From positions 1-64,000 of the forward strand of contig NW_027051078.1 in the NCBI RefSeq assembly GCF_954871325.1: a stretch of DNA of 64,000 nucleotides. Direction: 5' to 3'. Below the pieces are notes generated by a model. That model saw only the letters and a list, made by a program, of their open reading frames with translations. It ran no database searches and was not told the origin of the DNA. The translations under genes and the position numbers were made by a program. Shown here piece by piece: positions 51,681 to 64,000 of the stretch. Within the stretch, counting starts at the first letter, position 1, and every line of letters starts with the position of its first letter. This DNA is from Gordionus sp. m RMFG-2023. Its lineage: Eukaryota > Nematomorpha > Gordioida > Chordodea > Parachordodidae.

Positions 51681-54600
51681 ATTAAATCGTTGGGAAATTA
51701 TATTGTTAAAGCGAAAAAAGCGCTAGTACAAATTAAATTGAAACGATAAATCGTTGTTAAAGCGAAAAAAGCGCTAGTACTAATTAAATTGAAACGATAA
51801 ATCGTTGGAAAATTATATTGTTAAAGCGAAAAAAGCGCCAGTACAAATTAAATTGAAACGATAAATCGTTGGGAAATTATATTGTTAAAGCGAAAAAAGC
51901 GCCAGTACAAATTAAATTGAAACGATAAATCGTTGGGGAATTATATTATTAAAGCGAAAAAAGCGCTAGTACAAATTAAATTGAAACGATAAATCGTTGT
52001 TAAAGCGAAAAAAGCGCTAGTACTAATTAAATTGAAACGATAAATCGTTGGAATTTATATTGTTAAAGCGAAAAAAGCGCTAGTACTAATTAAATTGAAA
52101 CGATAAATCGTTGGGAAATTATATTGTTAAAGCGAAAAAAGCGCCAATACAAATTCAATTGAAACGATAAATCGTTGGGAAATTATATTGTTAAAGCGAA
52201 AAAAGCGCCAGTACAAATTAAATTGAAACGATAAAACGTTGTTAAAGCGAAAAAAGCGCTAGTACTAATTAAATTGAAACGATAAATCGTTGGGAAATTA
52301 TATTGTTAAAGCGAAAAAAGCGCCAGTACAAATTAAATTGAAACGATGAATCGTTGGGGAATTATATTGTTAAAGCGAAAAAAGCGCCAGTACAAATTAA
52401 ATTGAAACGATAAATCGTTGGGGAATTATATTATTAAAGCGAAAAAAGCGCTAGTACAAATTAAATTGAAACGATAAATCGTTGTTAAAGCGAAAAAAGC
52501 GCTAGTACTAATTAAATTGAAACGATAAATCGTTGGGAAATTATATTGTTAAAGCGAAAAAAGCGCCAGTACAAATTAAATTGAAACGATGAATCGTTGG
52601 GGAATTATATTGTTAAAGCGAAAAAAGCGCCAGTACAAATTAAATTGAAACGATAAATCGTTGGGGAATTATATTATTAAAGCGAAAAAAGCGCTAGTAC
52701 AAATTAAATTGAAACGATAAATCGTTGTTAAAGCGAAAAAAGCGCTAGTACTAATTAAATTGAAACGATAAATCGTTGGAATTTATATTGTTAAAGCGAA
52801 AAAAGCGCTAGTACTAATTAAATTGAAACGATAAATCGTTGGGAAATTATATTGTTAAAGCGAAAAAAGCGCCAATACAAATTCAATTGAAACGATAAAT
52901 CGTTGGGAAATTATATTGTTAAAGCGAAAAAAGCGCCAGTACAAATTAAATTGAAACGATAAAACGTTGTTAAAGCGAAAAAAGCGCTAGTACTAATTAA
53001 ATTGAAACGATAAATCGTTGGAAATTATATTGTTAAAGCGAAAAAAGCGCCAGTACAAATTAAATTGAAATGATAAATCGTTGGGAAATTATATTGTTAA
53101 AGCGAAAAAAGCGCTAGTACTAATTAAATTGAAACGATAAATCGTTGTTAAGCGAAAAAAGCGCTAGTACTAATTAAATTGAAACGATAAATCGTTGGGA
53201 AATTATATTGTTAAAGCGAAAAAAGCGCCAGTACAAATTAAATTGAAACGATAAATCGTTGGGGAATTATATTGTTAAAGCGAAAAAAGCGCTAGTACAA
53301 ATTAAATTGTAACGATAAATCGTTGTTAAAGCGAAAAAAGCGCTAGTACTAATTAAATTGAAACGATAAATCGTTGGGAAATTATATTGTTAAAGCGAAA
53401 AAAGCGCCAGTACAAATTAAATTGAAACGATAAATCGTTGGGGAATTATATTGTTAAAGCGAAAAAAGCGCCAGTACAAATTAAATTGAAACGATAAATC
53501 GTTGGGGAATTATATTGTTAAAGCGAAAAAAGCGCCAGTACTAATTAAATTGAAACGATAAATCGTTGGGGAATTATATTGTTAAAGCGAAAAAAGCGCT
53601 AGTACAAATTAAATTGTAACGATAAATCGTTGTTAAAGCGAAAAAAGCGCTAGTACTAATTAAATTGAAACGATAAATCGTTGGGAAATTATATTGTTAA
53701 AGCGAAAAAAGCGCCAGTACAAATTAAATTGAAACGATAAATCGTTGGGGAATTATATTGTTAAAGCGAAAAAAGCGCCAGTACAAATTAAATTGAAAGG
53801 ATAAATCGTTGGGGAATTATATTGTTAAAGCGAAAAAAGCGCCAGTACAAATTAAATTGAAACGATAAATCGTTGGGGAATTATATTGTTAAAGCGAAAA
53901 AAGCGCTAGAACAAATTAAATTGAAACGATAAATCGTTGTTAAAGCGAAAAAAGCGCTAGTACTAATTAAATTGAAACGATAAATCGTTGGGAAATTATA
54001 TTGTTAAAGCGAAAAAAGCGCCAGTACAAATTAAATTGAAACGATAAATCGTTGGGGAATTATATTGTTAAAGCGAAAAAAGCGCTAGAACAAATTAAAT
54101 TGAAACGATAAATCGTTGTTAAAGCGAAAAAAGCGCTAGTTCTAATTAAATTGAAACGATAAATCGTTGGAAAATTATATTGTTAAAGCGAAAAAAGCGC
54201 CAGTACAAATTAAATTGAAACGATAAATCGTTGGGGATTTATATTGTTAAAGCGAAAAAAGCGCTAGTACAAATTAAATTGAAACGCTAAATCGTTGGGG
54301 AATTATATTGTTAAAGCGAAAAAAGCGCTAGAACAAATTAAATTGAAACGATAAATCGTTGTTAAAGCGAAAAAAGCGCTAGTACTAATTAAATTGAAAC
54401 GATAAATCGTTGGGAAATTATATTGTTAAAGCGAAAAAAGCGCCAGTACAAATTAAATTGAAACGATAAATCGTTGGGGAATTATATTGTTAAAGCGAAA
54501 AAAGCGCTAGTACAAATTAAATTGAAACGATAAATCGTTGGGAAATTATATTGTTAAAGCGAAAATAGCGCCAGTACAAATTAAATTGAAACGATAAATC

Positions 54601-57048
54601 GTTGGGGAATTATATTGTTAAAGCGAAAAAAGCGCTAGAACAAATTAAATTGAAACGATAAATCGTTGTTAAAGCGAAAAAAGCGCTAGTACTAATTAAA
54701 TTTAAACGATAAATCGGTGGAAAATTATATTGTTAAAGCGAAAAAAGCGCTAGTACAAATTAAATTGAAACGATAAATCGTTGTTAAAGCGAAAAAAGCG
54801 CTAGTACTAATTAAATTGAAACGATAAATCGTTGGGGAATTATATTGTTAAAGCGAAAAAAGCGTTAGTACTAATTAAATTGAAACGATAAATCGTTGGG
54901 GAATTATATTATTAAAGCGAAAAAAGCGCCAGTACAAATTAAATTGAAACGATAAATCGTTGGGGAATTATATTGTTAAAGCGAAAAAAGCGCTATTAAA
55001 TTGTAACGATAAATCGTTGTTAAAGCGAAAAAAGCGCTAGTACTAATTAAATTGAAACGATAAATCGTTGGGAAATTATATTGTTAAAGCGAAAAAAGCG
55101 CCAGTACAAATTAAATTGAAACGATAAATCGTTGGGGAATTATATTGTTAAAGCGAAAAAAGCGCAAGTACAAATTAAATTGAAACGATAAATCGTTGGG
55201 GAATTATATTGTTAAAGCGAAAAAAGCGCCAGTACAAATTAAATTGAAACGATAAATCGTTGGGGAATTATATTGTTAAAGCGAAAAAAGCGCCAGTACT
55301 AATTAAATTGAAACGATAAATCGTTGGGGAATTATATTGTTAAAGCGAAAAAAGCGCCAGTACTAATTAAATTGAAACGATAAATCGTTGGGGAATTATA
55401 TTGTTAAAGCGAAAAAAGCGCCAGTACAAATTAAATTGAAACGATAAATCGTTGGGGAATTATATTGTTAAAGCGAAAAAAGCGCCAGTACTAATTAAAT
55501 TGAAACGATAAATCGTTGGGGAATTATATTGTTAAAGCGAAAAAAGCGCTAGTACAAATTAAATTGTAACGATAAATCGTTGTTAAAGCGAAAAAAGCGC
55601 TAGTACTAATTAAATTGAAACGATAAATCGTTGGGAAATTATATTGTTAAAGCGAAAAAAGCGCCAGTACAAATTAAATTGAAACGATAAATCGTTGGGG
55701 AATTATATTGTTAAAGCGAAAAAAGCGCCAGTACAAATTAAATTGAAACGATAAATCGTTGGGGAATTATATTGTTAAAGCGAAAAAAGCGCTAGTACAA
55801 ATTAAATTGAAACGATAAATCGTTGTTAAAGCGAAAAAAGCGCTAGTACTAATTAAATTGAAACGATAAATAGTTGGAAAATTATATTGTTAAAGCGAAA
55901 AAAGCGCTAGTACAAATTAAATTGAAACGATAAATCGTTGGTGAATTATATTGTTAAAGCGAAAAAAGGGCCAGTACTAATTAAATTGAAACGATAAATC
56001 TTTGGGGAATTTTATTGTTAAAGCGAAAAAAGCGCTAGTAAATTAAATTGAAACGATAAATCGTTGGGGAATTATATTATTAAAGCGAAAAACGCGCTAG
56101 TACAAAATAAATTGAAACGATAAATCGTTGAGGAATTATATTGTTAAAGCGAAAAAAGCGCTAGTACAAATTAAATTGAAACGATAAATCGTTGGAAAAT
56201 TATATTGTTAAAGCGAAAAAAGCGCTAGTACAAATTAAATTGAAACGATAAATCGTTGTTAAAGCGAAAAAAGCGCTAGTACTAATTAAATTGAAACATT
56301 AAATCGTTGGGGAATTATATTGTTAAAGCGAAAAAAGCGCTAGTACAAATTAAATTGAAACGATAAATCGTTGTTAAAGCGAAAAAAGCGCTAGTACTAA
56401 TTAAATTGAAACGATAAATCGTTGGAAAATTATATTGTTAAAGCGAAAAAAGCGCCAGTACAAATTAAATTGAAACGATGAATCGTTGGGGAATTATATT
56501 GTTAAAGCGAAAAAAGCGCCAGTACAAATTAAATTGAAACGATAAATCGTTGGGGAATTATATTATTAAAGCGAAAAAAGCGCTAGTACAAATTAAATTG
56601 AAACGATAAATCGTTGTTAAAGCGAAAAAAGCGCTAGTACTAATTAAATTGAAACGATAAATCGTTGGAATTTATATTGTTAAAGCGAAAAAAGCGCTAG
56701 TACTAATTAAATTGAAACGATAAATCGTTGGGAAATTATATTGTTAAAGCGAAAAAAGCGCCAGTACAAATTAAATTGAAATGATAAATCGTTGGGAAAT
56801 TATATTGTTAAAGCGAAAAAAGCGCTAGTACTAATTAAATTGAAACGATAAATCGTTGTTAAGCGAAAAAAGCGCTAGTACTAATTAAATTGAAACGATA
56901 AATCGTTGGGAAATTATATTGTTAAAGCGAAAAAAGCGCCAGTACAAATTAAATTGAAACGATAAATCGTTGGGGAATTATATTGTTAAAGCGAAAAAAG
57001 CGCTAGTACAAATTAAATTGAAACGATAAATCGTTGGGGAATTATATT
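51681..57048 (+). repeat. Mosaic stretch with recurrent GATGAATCG and AATTTATATT blocks
   Basis: The run GATGAATCG, ATTAAAG short unit, CT/T unit appears near 52,340 and again near 52,585. GGAATTTATATT linkers occur near 52,050, 52,775 and 56,670. The TCTTTGGGG, AGTAAATTAAATT and AACGCGCTAG run near 55,990-56,110 is a further copy of that at 5.7-5.8 and 51.4-51.5 kb. A unit near 54,980 has lost nine bases (GCGCTATTAAATTG). No regular higher-order period spans the stretch and no non-satellite sequence occurs. Confidence 0.72.
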
Positions 57049-57743
57049 GTTAAAGCGAATAAAGCGCTAGTACAAATTAAATTGAAACGATAAATCGTTG
57101 TTAAAGCGAAAAAAGCGCTAGTACTAATTAAATTGAAACGATAAATCGTTGGAAAATTATATTGTTAAAGCGAAAAAAGCGCCAGTACAAATTAAATTGA
57201 AACGATAAATCGTTGGGGAATTATATTGTTAAAGCGAAAAAAGCGCTAGTACAAATTAAATTGAAACGATAAATCGTTAAAGCGAAAAAAGCGCTAGTAC
57301 TAATTAAATTGAAACGATAAATCGTTGGGAAATTATATTGTTAAAGCGAAAAAAGCGCCAGTACAAATTAAATTGAAACGATAAATCGTTGGGGAATTAT
57401 ATTGTTAAAGCGAAAAAAGCGCTAGTACAAATTAAATTGAAACGATAAATCGTTGTTAAAGCGAAAAAAGCGCTAGTACTAATTAAATTGAAACGATAAA
57501 TCGTTGGAAAATTATATTGTTAAAGCGAAAAAAGCGCCAGTACAAATTAAATTGAAACGATAAATCGTTGGGAAATTATATTGTTAAAGCGAAAAAAGCG
57601 CTAGTACAAATTAAATTGAAACGATAAATCGTTAAAGCGAAAAAAGCGCTAGTACTAATTAAATTGAAACGATAAATCGTTGGGAAATTATATTGTTAAA
57701 GCGAAAAAAGCGCCAGTACAAATTAAATTGAAACGATTATATT
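57049..57743 (+). repeat. Two 291-bp repeats ending in the 49-bp unit
   Basis: Copies of the 291-bp 5-mer lie at 57049-57339, starting with GCGAATAAAGCGCT, and at 57404-57694, separated by one CC/A unit. The 49-bp unit follows at 57695. The arrangement repeats that of 20.5-22.1 kb and 13.5-13.8 kb, so 291-mer and truncation have travelled together. Confidence 0.86.
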
Positions 57744-58370
57744 GTTAAAGCGAAAAAAGCGTTAGTACTAATTAAATTGAAACGATAAATCGTTGGGGAA
57801 TTATATTATTAAAGCGAAAAAAGCGCTAGTACTAATTAAATTGAAACGATAAATCGTTGGGAAATTATATTGTTAAAGCGAAAAAAGCGCCAGTACAAAT
57901 TAAATTGAAACGATAAATCGTTGGGGAATTATATTGTTAAAGCGAAAAAAGCGCTAGTACAAATTAAATTGTAACGATAAATCGTTGTTAAAGCGAAAAA
58001 AGCGCTAGTACTAATTAAATTGAAACGATAAATCGTTGGGAAATTATATTGTTAAAGCGAAAAAAGCGCCAGTACAAATTAAATTGAAACGATAAATCGT
58101 TGGGGAATTATATTGTTAAAGCGAAAAAAGCGCCAGTACAAATTAAATTGAAACGATAAATCGTTGGGGAATTATATTGTTAAAGCGAAAAAAGCGCTAG
58201 TACTAATTAAATTGAAACGATAAATCGTTGGGGAATTATATTGTTAAAGCGAAAAAAGCGCCAGTACAAATTAAATTGAAACGATAAATCGTTGGGGAAT
58301 TATATTGTTAAAGCGAAAAAAGCGCTAGTACTAATTAAATTGAAACGATAAATCGTTGGGGAATTATATT

Positions 58371-58713
58371 GTTAAAGCGAAAAAAGCGCTAGTACAAATT
58401 AAATTGTAACGATAAATCGTTGTTAAAGCAAAAAAGCGCTAGTACTAATTAAATTGAAACGATAAATCGTTGGGGAATTATATTGTTAAAGCGAAAAAAG
58501 CGCTAGTACAAATTAAATTGTAACGATAAATCGTTGTTAAAGCAAAAAAGCGCTAGTACTAATTAAATTGAAACGATAAATCGTTGGGGAATTATATTGT
58601 TAAAGCGAAAAAAGCGCTAGTACAAATTAAATTGTAACGATAAATCGTTGTTAAAGCGAAAAAAGCGCTAGTACTAATTAAATTGAAACGATAAATCGTT
58701 GGGGAATTATATT
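58371..58713 (+). repeat. Tandem S-L dimers (114/115 bp)
   Basis: Three dimers of a short TTGTAACG unit and a long CT/T/GGGG unit start at 58371, 58485 and 58599. In the first two the long unit is 63 bp because it reads GTTAAAGCAAAAAAG, with one G lost. In the third it is 64 bp. Single examples of the same 63-bp unit are near 7294 and 7600. This is the minimal higher-order repeat, the short unit plus its usual follower, amplified alone. Confidence 0.87.
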
Positions 58714-59249
58714 GTTAAAGCGAAAAAAGCGCTAGTACAAATTAAATTGAAACGATAAATCGTTGGAAAATTATATTGTTAAAGCGAAAAAAGCGCCAGT
58801 ACAAATTAAATTGAAACGATAAATCGTTGGAGAATTATATTGTTAAAGCGAAAAAAGCGTCAGTACAAATTAAATTGAAACGATAAATCGTTGTTAAAGC
58901 GAAAAAAGCGCTAGTACTAATTAAATTGAAACGATAAATCGTTCGCGAATTATATTGTTAAAGCGAAAAAAGCGATAGTACATATTAAATTGAAACGATA
59001 AATCGTTGGAAAATTATATTGTTAAAGCGAAAAAAGCGCTAGTACTAATTAAATTGAAACGATAAATCGTTGGGGAATTATATTATTAAAGCGAAAAAAG
59101 CGCTAGTACAAATTAAATTGAAACGATAAATCGTTGTTAAAGCGAAAAAAGCGCTAGTACTAATTAAATTGAAACGATAAATCGTTAGAAAATTATATTG
59201 TTAAAGCGAAAAAAGCGCCAGTACAAATTAAATTGAAACGATAAATCGT

Positions 59250-62200
59250 TGGGAAATTATATTGTTAATGCGAAAAAAGCGCCAGTACAAATTAAATTGA
59301 AACGATAAATCGTTGGGGAATTATATTGTTAAAGCGAAAAAAGCGCCAGTACAAATTAAATTGAAACGATAAATCGTTGGGGAATTATATTGTTAAAGCG
59401 AAAAAAGCGCTAGTACAAATTAAATTGAAACGATAAATCGTTGGAAAATTATATTGTTAAAGCGAAAAAAGCGCCAGTACAAATAAAATTGAAACGATAA
59501 ATCGTTGGGAAATTATATTGTTAAAGCGAAAAAAGCGCTAGTACAAATTAAATTGAAACGATAAATCGTTGTTAAAGCGAAAAAAGCGCTAATACTAATT
59601 AAATTGAAACGATAAATCGTTGGGAAATTATATTGTTAAAGCGAAAAAAGCGCCAGTACAAATTAAATTGAAACGATAAATCGTTGGAAAATTATATTGT
59701 TAAAGCGAAAAAAGCGCCAGTACAAATTAAATTGAAACGATAAATCGTTGGGGAATTATATTGTTAAAGCGAAAAAAGCGCTAGTACAAATTAAATTGAA
59801 ACGATAAATCGTTGTTAAAGCGAAAAAAGCGCTAGTACTAATTAAATTGAAACGATAAATCGTTGGGGAATTATATTGTTAAAGCGAAAAAAGCGCTAGT
59901 ACAAATTAAATTGAAACGATAAATCGTTGGAAAATTATATTGTTAAAGCGAAAAAAGCGCCAGTACAAATTAAATTGAAACGATAAATCGTTGGAGAATT
60001 ATATTGTTAAAGCGAAAAAAGCGTCAGTACAAATTAAATTGAAACGATAAATCGTTGTTAAAGCGAAGAAAGCGCTAGTACTAATTAAATTGAAACGATA
60101 AATCGTTCGCGAATTATATTGTTAAAGCGAAAAAAGCGATAGTACATATTAAATTGAAACGATAAATCGTTGGAAAATTATATTGTTAAAGCGAAAAAAG
60201 CGCTAGTACTAATTAAATTGAAACGATAAATCGTTGGGGAATTATATTATTAAAGCGAAAAAAGCGCTAGTACAAATTAAATTGAAACGATAAATCGTTG
60301 TTAAAGCGAAAAAAGCGCTAGTACTAATTAAATTGAAACGATAAATCGTTAGAAAATTATATTGTTAAAGCGAAAAAAGCGCCAGTACAAATTAAATTGA
60401 AACGATAAATCGTTGGGAAATTATATTGTTAAAGCGAAAAAAGCGCTAGTACAAATTAAATTGAAACGATAAATCGTTGTTAAAGCGAAAAAAGCGCTAG
60501 TACTAATTAAATTGAAACGATAAATCGTTGGGAAATTATATTGTTAAAGCGAAAAAAGCGCCAGTACAAATTAAATTGAAACGATAAATCGTTGGGGAAT
60601 TATATTGTTAAAGCGAAAAAAGCGCCAGTACAAATTAAATTGAAACGATAAATCGTTGGGGAATTATATTGTTAAAGCGAAACAAGCGCTAGTACAAATT
60701 AAATTGAAACGATAAATCGTTGTTAAAGCGAAAAAAGCGCTAGTACTAATTAAATTGAAACGATAAATCGTTGGAAAATTATATTGTTAAAGCGAAAAAA
60801 GCGCCAGTACAAATTAAATTGAAACGATAAATCGTTGGGGAATTATATTGTTAAAGCGAAAAAAGCGCCAGTACAAATTAAATTGAAACGATAAATCGTT
60901 GGGGAATTATATTGTTAAAGCGAAACAAGCGCTAGTACAAATTAAATTGAAACGATAAATCGTTGTTAAAGCGAAAAAAGCGCTAGTACTAATTAAATTG
61001 AAACGATAAATCGTTGGGAAATTATATTGTTAAAGCGAAAAAAGCGCCAGTACAAATTAAATTGAAACGATAAATCGTTGGGGAATTATATTGTTAAAGC
61101 GAAAAAAGCGCCAGTACAAATTAAATTGAAACGATAAATCGTTGGGGAATTATATTGTTAAAGCGAAAAAAGCGCTAGTACAAATTAAATTGAAACGATA
61201 AATCGTTGTTAAAGCGAAAAAAGCGCTAGTACTAATTAAATTGAAACGATAAATCGTTGGGAAATTATATTGTTAAAGCGAAAAAAGCGCTAGTACAAAT
61301 TACATTGAAACGATAAATCGTTGGGGAATTATATTGTTAAAGCGAAAAAAGCGCTAGTACTAATTAAATTGAAACGATAAATCGTTGGGGAATTATATTA
61401 TTAAAGCGAAAAAAGCGCTAGTACAAATTAAATTGAAACGATAAATCGTTGTTAAAGCGAAAAAAGCGCCAGTACAAATTAAATTGAAACGATAAATCGT
61501 TGGGGAATTATATTGTTAAAGCGAAATAAGCGCTAGTACAAATTAAATTGAAACGATAAATCGTTGTTAAAGCGAAAAAAGCCCTAGTACTAATTAAATT
61601 GAAACGATAAATCGTTGGAAAATTATATTGTTAAAACGAAAAAAGCGCCATTACAAATTAAATTGAAACGATAAATCGTTGGAAAATTATATTGTTAAAG
61701 CGAAAAAAGCGCCAGTACAAATTAAATTGAAACGATAAATCGTTGTTGAATTATATTGTTAAAGCGAAATAAGCGCTAGTACAAATTAAATTGAAACGAT
61801 AAATCGTTGTTAAAGCGAAAAAAGCGCTAGTACTAATTAAATTGAAACGATAAATCGTTGGAAAATTATGTTGTTAAAGCGAAAAAAGCGCCAGTACAAA
61901 TTAAATTGAAACGATAAATCGTTGGGGAATTATATTGTTAAAGCGAAAAAAGCGCCAGTACAAATTAAATTGAAACGATAAATCGTTGGGGAATTATATT
62001 GTTAAAGCGAAAAAAGCGCTAGTACAAATTAAATTGAATTGATAAATCGTTGTTAAAGCGAAAAAAGCGCTAGCACTAATTAAATTGAAACGATAAATCG
62101 TTGGGAAATTATATTGTTAAAGCGAAAAAAGCGCCAGTACAAATTAAATTGAAACGATAAATCGTTGGGGAATTATATTGTTAAAGCGAAAAAAGCGCTA

Positions 62201-63890
62201 GTACAAATTAAATTGAAACGATAAATTGTTGGGAAATTATATTGTTAAAGCGAAAATAGCGCCAGTACAAATTAAATTGAAACGATAAATCGTTGGGGAA
62301 TTATATTGTTAAAGCGAAAAAAGCGCTAGTACAAATTAAATTGAAACGATAAATCGTTGTTAAAGCGAAAAAAGCGCTAGTACTAATTAAATTGAAACGA
62401 TAAATCGTTGGGAAATTATATTGTTAAAGCGAAAAAAGCTCCAGTACAAATTAAATTGAAACGATAAATCGTTGGGGAATTATATTGTTAAAGCGAAAAA
62501 AGCGCTAGTACAAATTAAATTGAAACGATAAATCGTTGTTAAAGCGAAAAAAGCGCTAGTACTAATTAAATTGAAACGATAAATCGTTGGGAAATTATAT
62601 TGTTAATGCGAAAAAAGCGCCAGTACAAATTAAATTGAAACGATAAATCGTTGGGGAATTATATTGTTAAAGCGAAAAAAGCGCCAGTACAAATTAAATT
62701 GAAACGATAAATCGTTGGGGAATTATATTGTTAAAGCGAAAAAAGCGCTAGTACAAATTAAATTGAAACGATAAATCGTTGGAAAATTATATTGTTAAAG
62801 CGAAAAAAGCGCTAGTACAAATTAAATTGAAACGATAAATCGTTGGAAAATTATATTGTTAAAGCGAAAAAAGCGCCAGTACAAATAAAATCGAAACGAT
62901 AAATCGTTGGGAAATTATATTGTTAAAGCGAAAAAAGCGCTAGTACTAATTAAATTGAAACGATAAATCGTTGGAAAATTATATTGTTAAAGCGAAAAAA
63001 GCGCCAGTACAAATAAAATCGAAACGATAAATCGTTGGGAAATTATATTGTTAAAGCGAAAAAAGCGCTAGTACAAATTAAATTGAAACGATAAATCGTT
63101 GTTAAAGCGAAAAAAGCGCTAATACTAATTAAATTGAAACGATAAATCGTTGGGAAATTATATTGTTAAAGCGAAAAAAGCGCCAGTACAAATTAAATTG
63201 AAACGATAAATCGTTGGAAAATTATATTGTTAAAGCGAAAAAAGCGCCAGTACAAATTAAATTGAAACGATAAATCGTTGGGGAATTATATTGTTAAAGC
63301 GAAAAAAGCGCTAGTACAAATTAAATTGAAACGATAAATCGTTGTTAAAGCGAAAAAAGCGCTAGTACTAATTAAATTGAAACGATAAATCGTTGGGGAA
63401 TTATATTGTTAAAGCGAAAAAAGCGCCAGTACAAATTAAATTGAAACGATAAATCGTTGGAAAATTATATTGTTAAAGCGAAAAAAGCGCCAGTACAAAT
63501 TAAATTGAAACGATAAATCGTTGGAGAATTATATTGTTAAAGCGAAAAAAGCGTCAGTACAAATTAAATTGAAACGAGAAATCGTTGTTAAAGCGAAAAA
63601 AGCGCTAGTACTAATTAAATTGAAACGATAAATCGTTCGCGAATTATATTGTTAAAGCGAAAAAAGCGATAGTACATATTAAATTGAAACGATAAATCGT
63701 TGGAAAATTATATTGTTAAAGCGAAAAAAGCGCTAGTACTAATTAAATTGAAACGATAAATCGTTGGGGAATAATATTATTAAAGCGAAAAAAGCGCTAG
63801 TACAAATTAAATTGAAATAAATCGTTGTTAAAGCGAAAAAAGCGCTAGTACTAATTAAATTGAAACGATAAATCGTTGGAAAATTATATT
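59250..63890 (+). repeat. Distant copy of the 7.83-12.33 kb super-unit block
   Basis: Tags match the 7.8-kb block at one offset of 51,422 bp over 4.8 kb: TTAATGCG (59269), CGAAGAAAG (60068), ATTACATTG (61303), TTATGTTG (61870), GAATTGAT (62039) and TTAATGCG (62607). The offset then becomes 51,435 (a short unit replaced by a long one). It then becomes 51,563, because a two-unit 128-bp segment holding AAATAAAATCG is doubled (62892 and 63020). AACGAGAAATCG (63578) and TTGAAATAAATCG (63814) complete the match. Differences are few, for example CCATTAC near 61650 and TATTATTAAAG against TATTGTTAAAG near 9490. Confidence 0.86.
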
Positions 63891-64000
63891 GTTAAAGCGA
63901 AAAAAGCGCCAGTACAAATTAAATTGAAACATTAAATCGTTGGGGAATTATATTGTTAAAGCGAAAAAAGCGCTAGTACAAATTAAATTGAAACGATAAA

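Larger units (their letters stand above)
1..64000 (+). repeat. Satellite DNA array, 64/51-bp monomer, fills the window
   Basis: Every base I read belongs to a head-to-tail unit that begins GTTAAAGCG. The reference unit is 64 bp: an A6 block (bases 1-18), a variable GCGCT/GCGCC plus AGTAC stretch (16-25), AATTAAATTGAA (27-38), a dyad ending at base 51, and the linker GGGGAATTATATT (52-64). Composition of unit 1-64 is 27 A, 18 T, 13 G, 6 C. Bases 1-4,500 parse exactly into 56 units of 64 bp, 17 of 51 bp and one of 49 bp. No unit is inverted and no foreign insert, gap or unique stretch interrupts the array. Every + strand frame meets a stop in each 64-bp unit, so it is non-coding. It is a eukaryotic satellite, plausibly centromeric or pericentromeric; location and species are inference. 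The window ends inside a unit that starts at 63955. Confidence 0.98.

Noticed and set aside
1-64000. CRISPR array (short repeats at regular spacing)
   Set aside because: There are no unique spacers. The entire unit, not only part of it, is repeated, and a bacterial array would not run to 64 kb without cas genes.
1-64000. Protein-coding or repeat-protein gene
   Set aside because: All three + strand frames meet a stop in each 64-bp unit (TAA at unit bases 3, 30 and 43, TGA at 35). On the - strand one frame is open within a unit, but 64 is not a multiple of three, so it meets a stop within about two units. By hand I estimate open stretches near 125 nt at most in regular array.
1-64000. CENP-B box
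   Set aside because: The core pattern TTCG, four bases, A, two bases, CGGG is not met. I saw no CGGG in the unit or its variants on either strand; the nearest are CGGTGG and GTCGGCG.
1-64000. Telomeric repeats
   Set aside because: No tandem TTAGGG, TTAGG, TTAGGC or TTTAGGG is present. GCGTTAGTAC in TT-type units is only a variant of GCGCTAGTAC.
1-64000. Inverted or fold-back segment
   Set aside because: I looked for the reverse-complement signatures CGCTTTTTTCGC and AATATAATTCC and found only forward-orientation units.

Overview
The whole 64-kb window is one tandem satellite DNA array. I found no gene, RNA gene, transposon or unique sequence in it. The unit is AT-rich (about 30% GC) and 64 bp long. 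A second, 51-bp unit is the same sequence without a 13-bp linker. All units run head to tail in one orientation. I parsed bases 1-4,500 by hand and they resolve without remainder into 56 units of 64 bp, 17 of 51 bp and one of 49 bp. At that density the window holds roughly 1,050 units. An array this long and uninterrupted points to a eukaryotic constitutive heterochromatin block (centromeric, pericentromeric, B- or sex-chromosome). The species cannot be read from the sequence. The unit keeps 4 CpGs among only 6 cytosines, which argues against a heavily CpG-methylated host genome and fits an invertebrate with little DNA methylation, but that is inference.

The array has layered organisation. 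(1) The monomer carries a 14-bp dyad (AACGATAAATCGTT), an A6 tract and a few diagnostic sites: bases 19-20, base 26 and linker bases 52-55. (2) Monomer types are combined into short higher-order repeats of 115, 179, 243, 291 and 307 bp; the 51-bp unit is almost always followed by the same 64-bp type. (3) These are combined into units of about 2.2-3.4 kb, recognised by a fixed order of rare variants. (4) Whole blocks recur far apart, for example about 7.8-12.3 kb against 59.3-63.9 kb, and 3.7-5.95 kb against 49.2-51.7 kb.

Layout: 1-4.3 kb, 243- and 307-bp repeats; 4.3-7.8 kb, mosaic; 7.85-12.3 kb, a 3.34-kb super-unit and part of a second; 12.6-20.5 kb, mosaic with copies of blocks seen elsewhere; 20.5-21.5 kb, 291-bp repeats; 22-24.4 kb, mosaic; 24.4-33 kb, shortened super-units; 34.2-38.5 kb, a 2.4-kb tandem duplication; 37.8-43.1 kb, a 2,967-bp tandem duplication containing two runs of 179-bp repeats; 46.04-47.70 kb, a separate subfamily made of 26 consecutive 64-bp units; 49.2-51.7 kb, a copy of 3.7-5.95 kb; 57-57.7 kb, 291-bp repeats and a truncated unit; 58.4-58.7 kb, 115-bp dimers; 59.3-64 kb, the distant copy of 7.8-12.3 kb. 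Unequal exchange or conversion plus small deletions at short direct repeats explain most of what is seen. Nothing in the window codes for protein.
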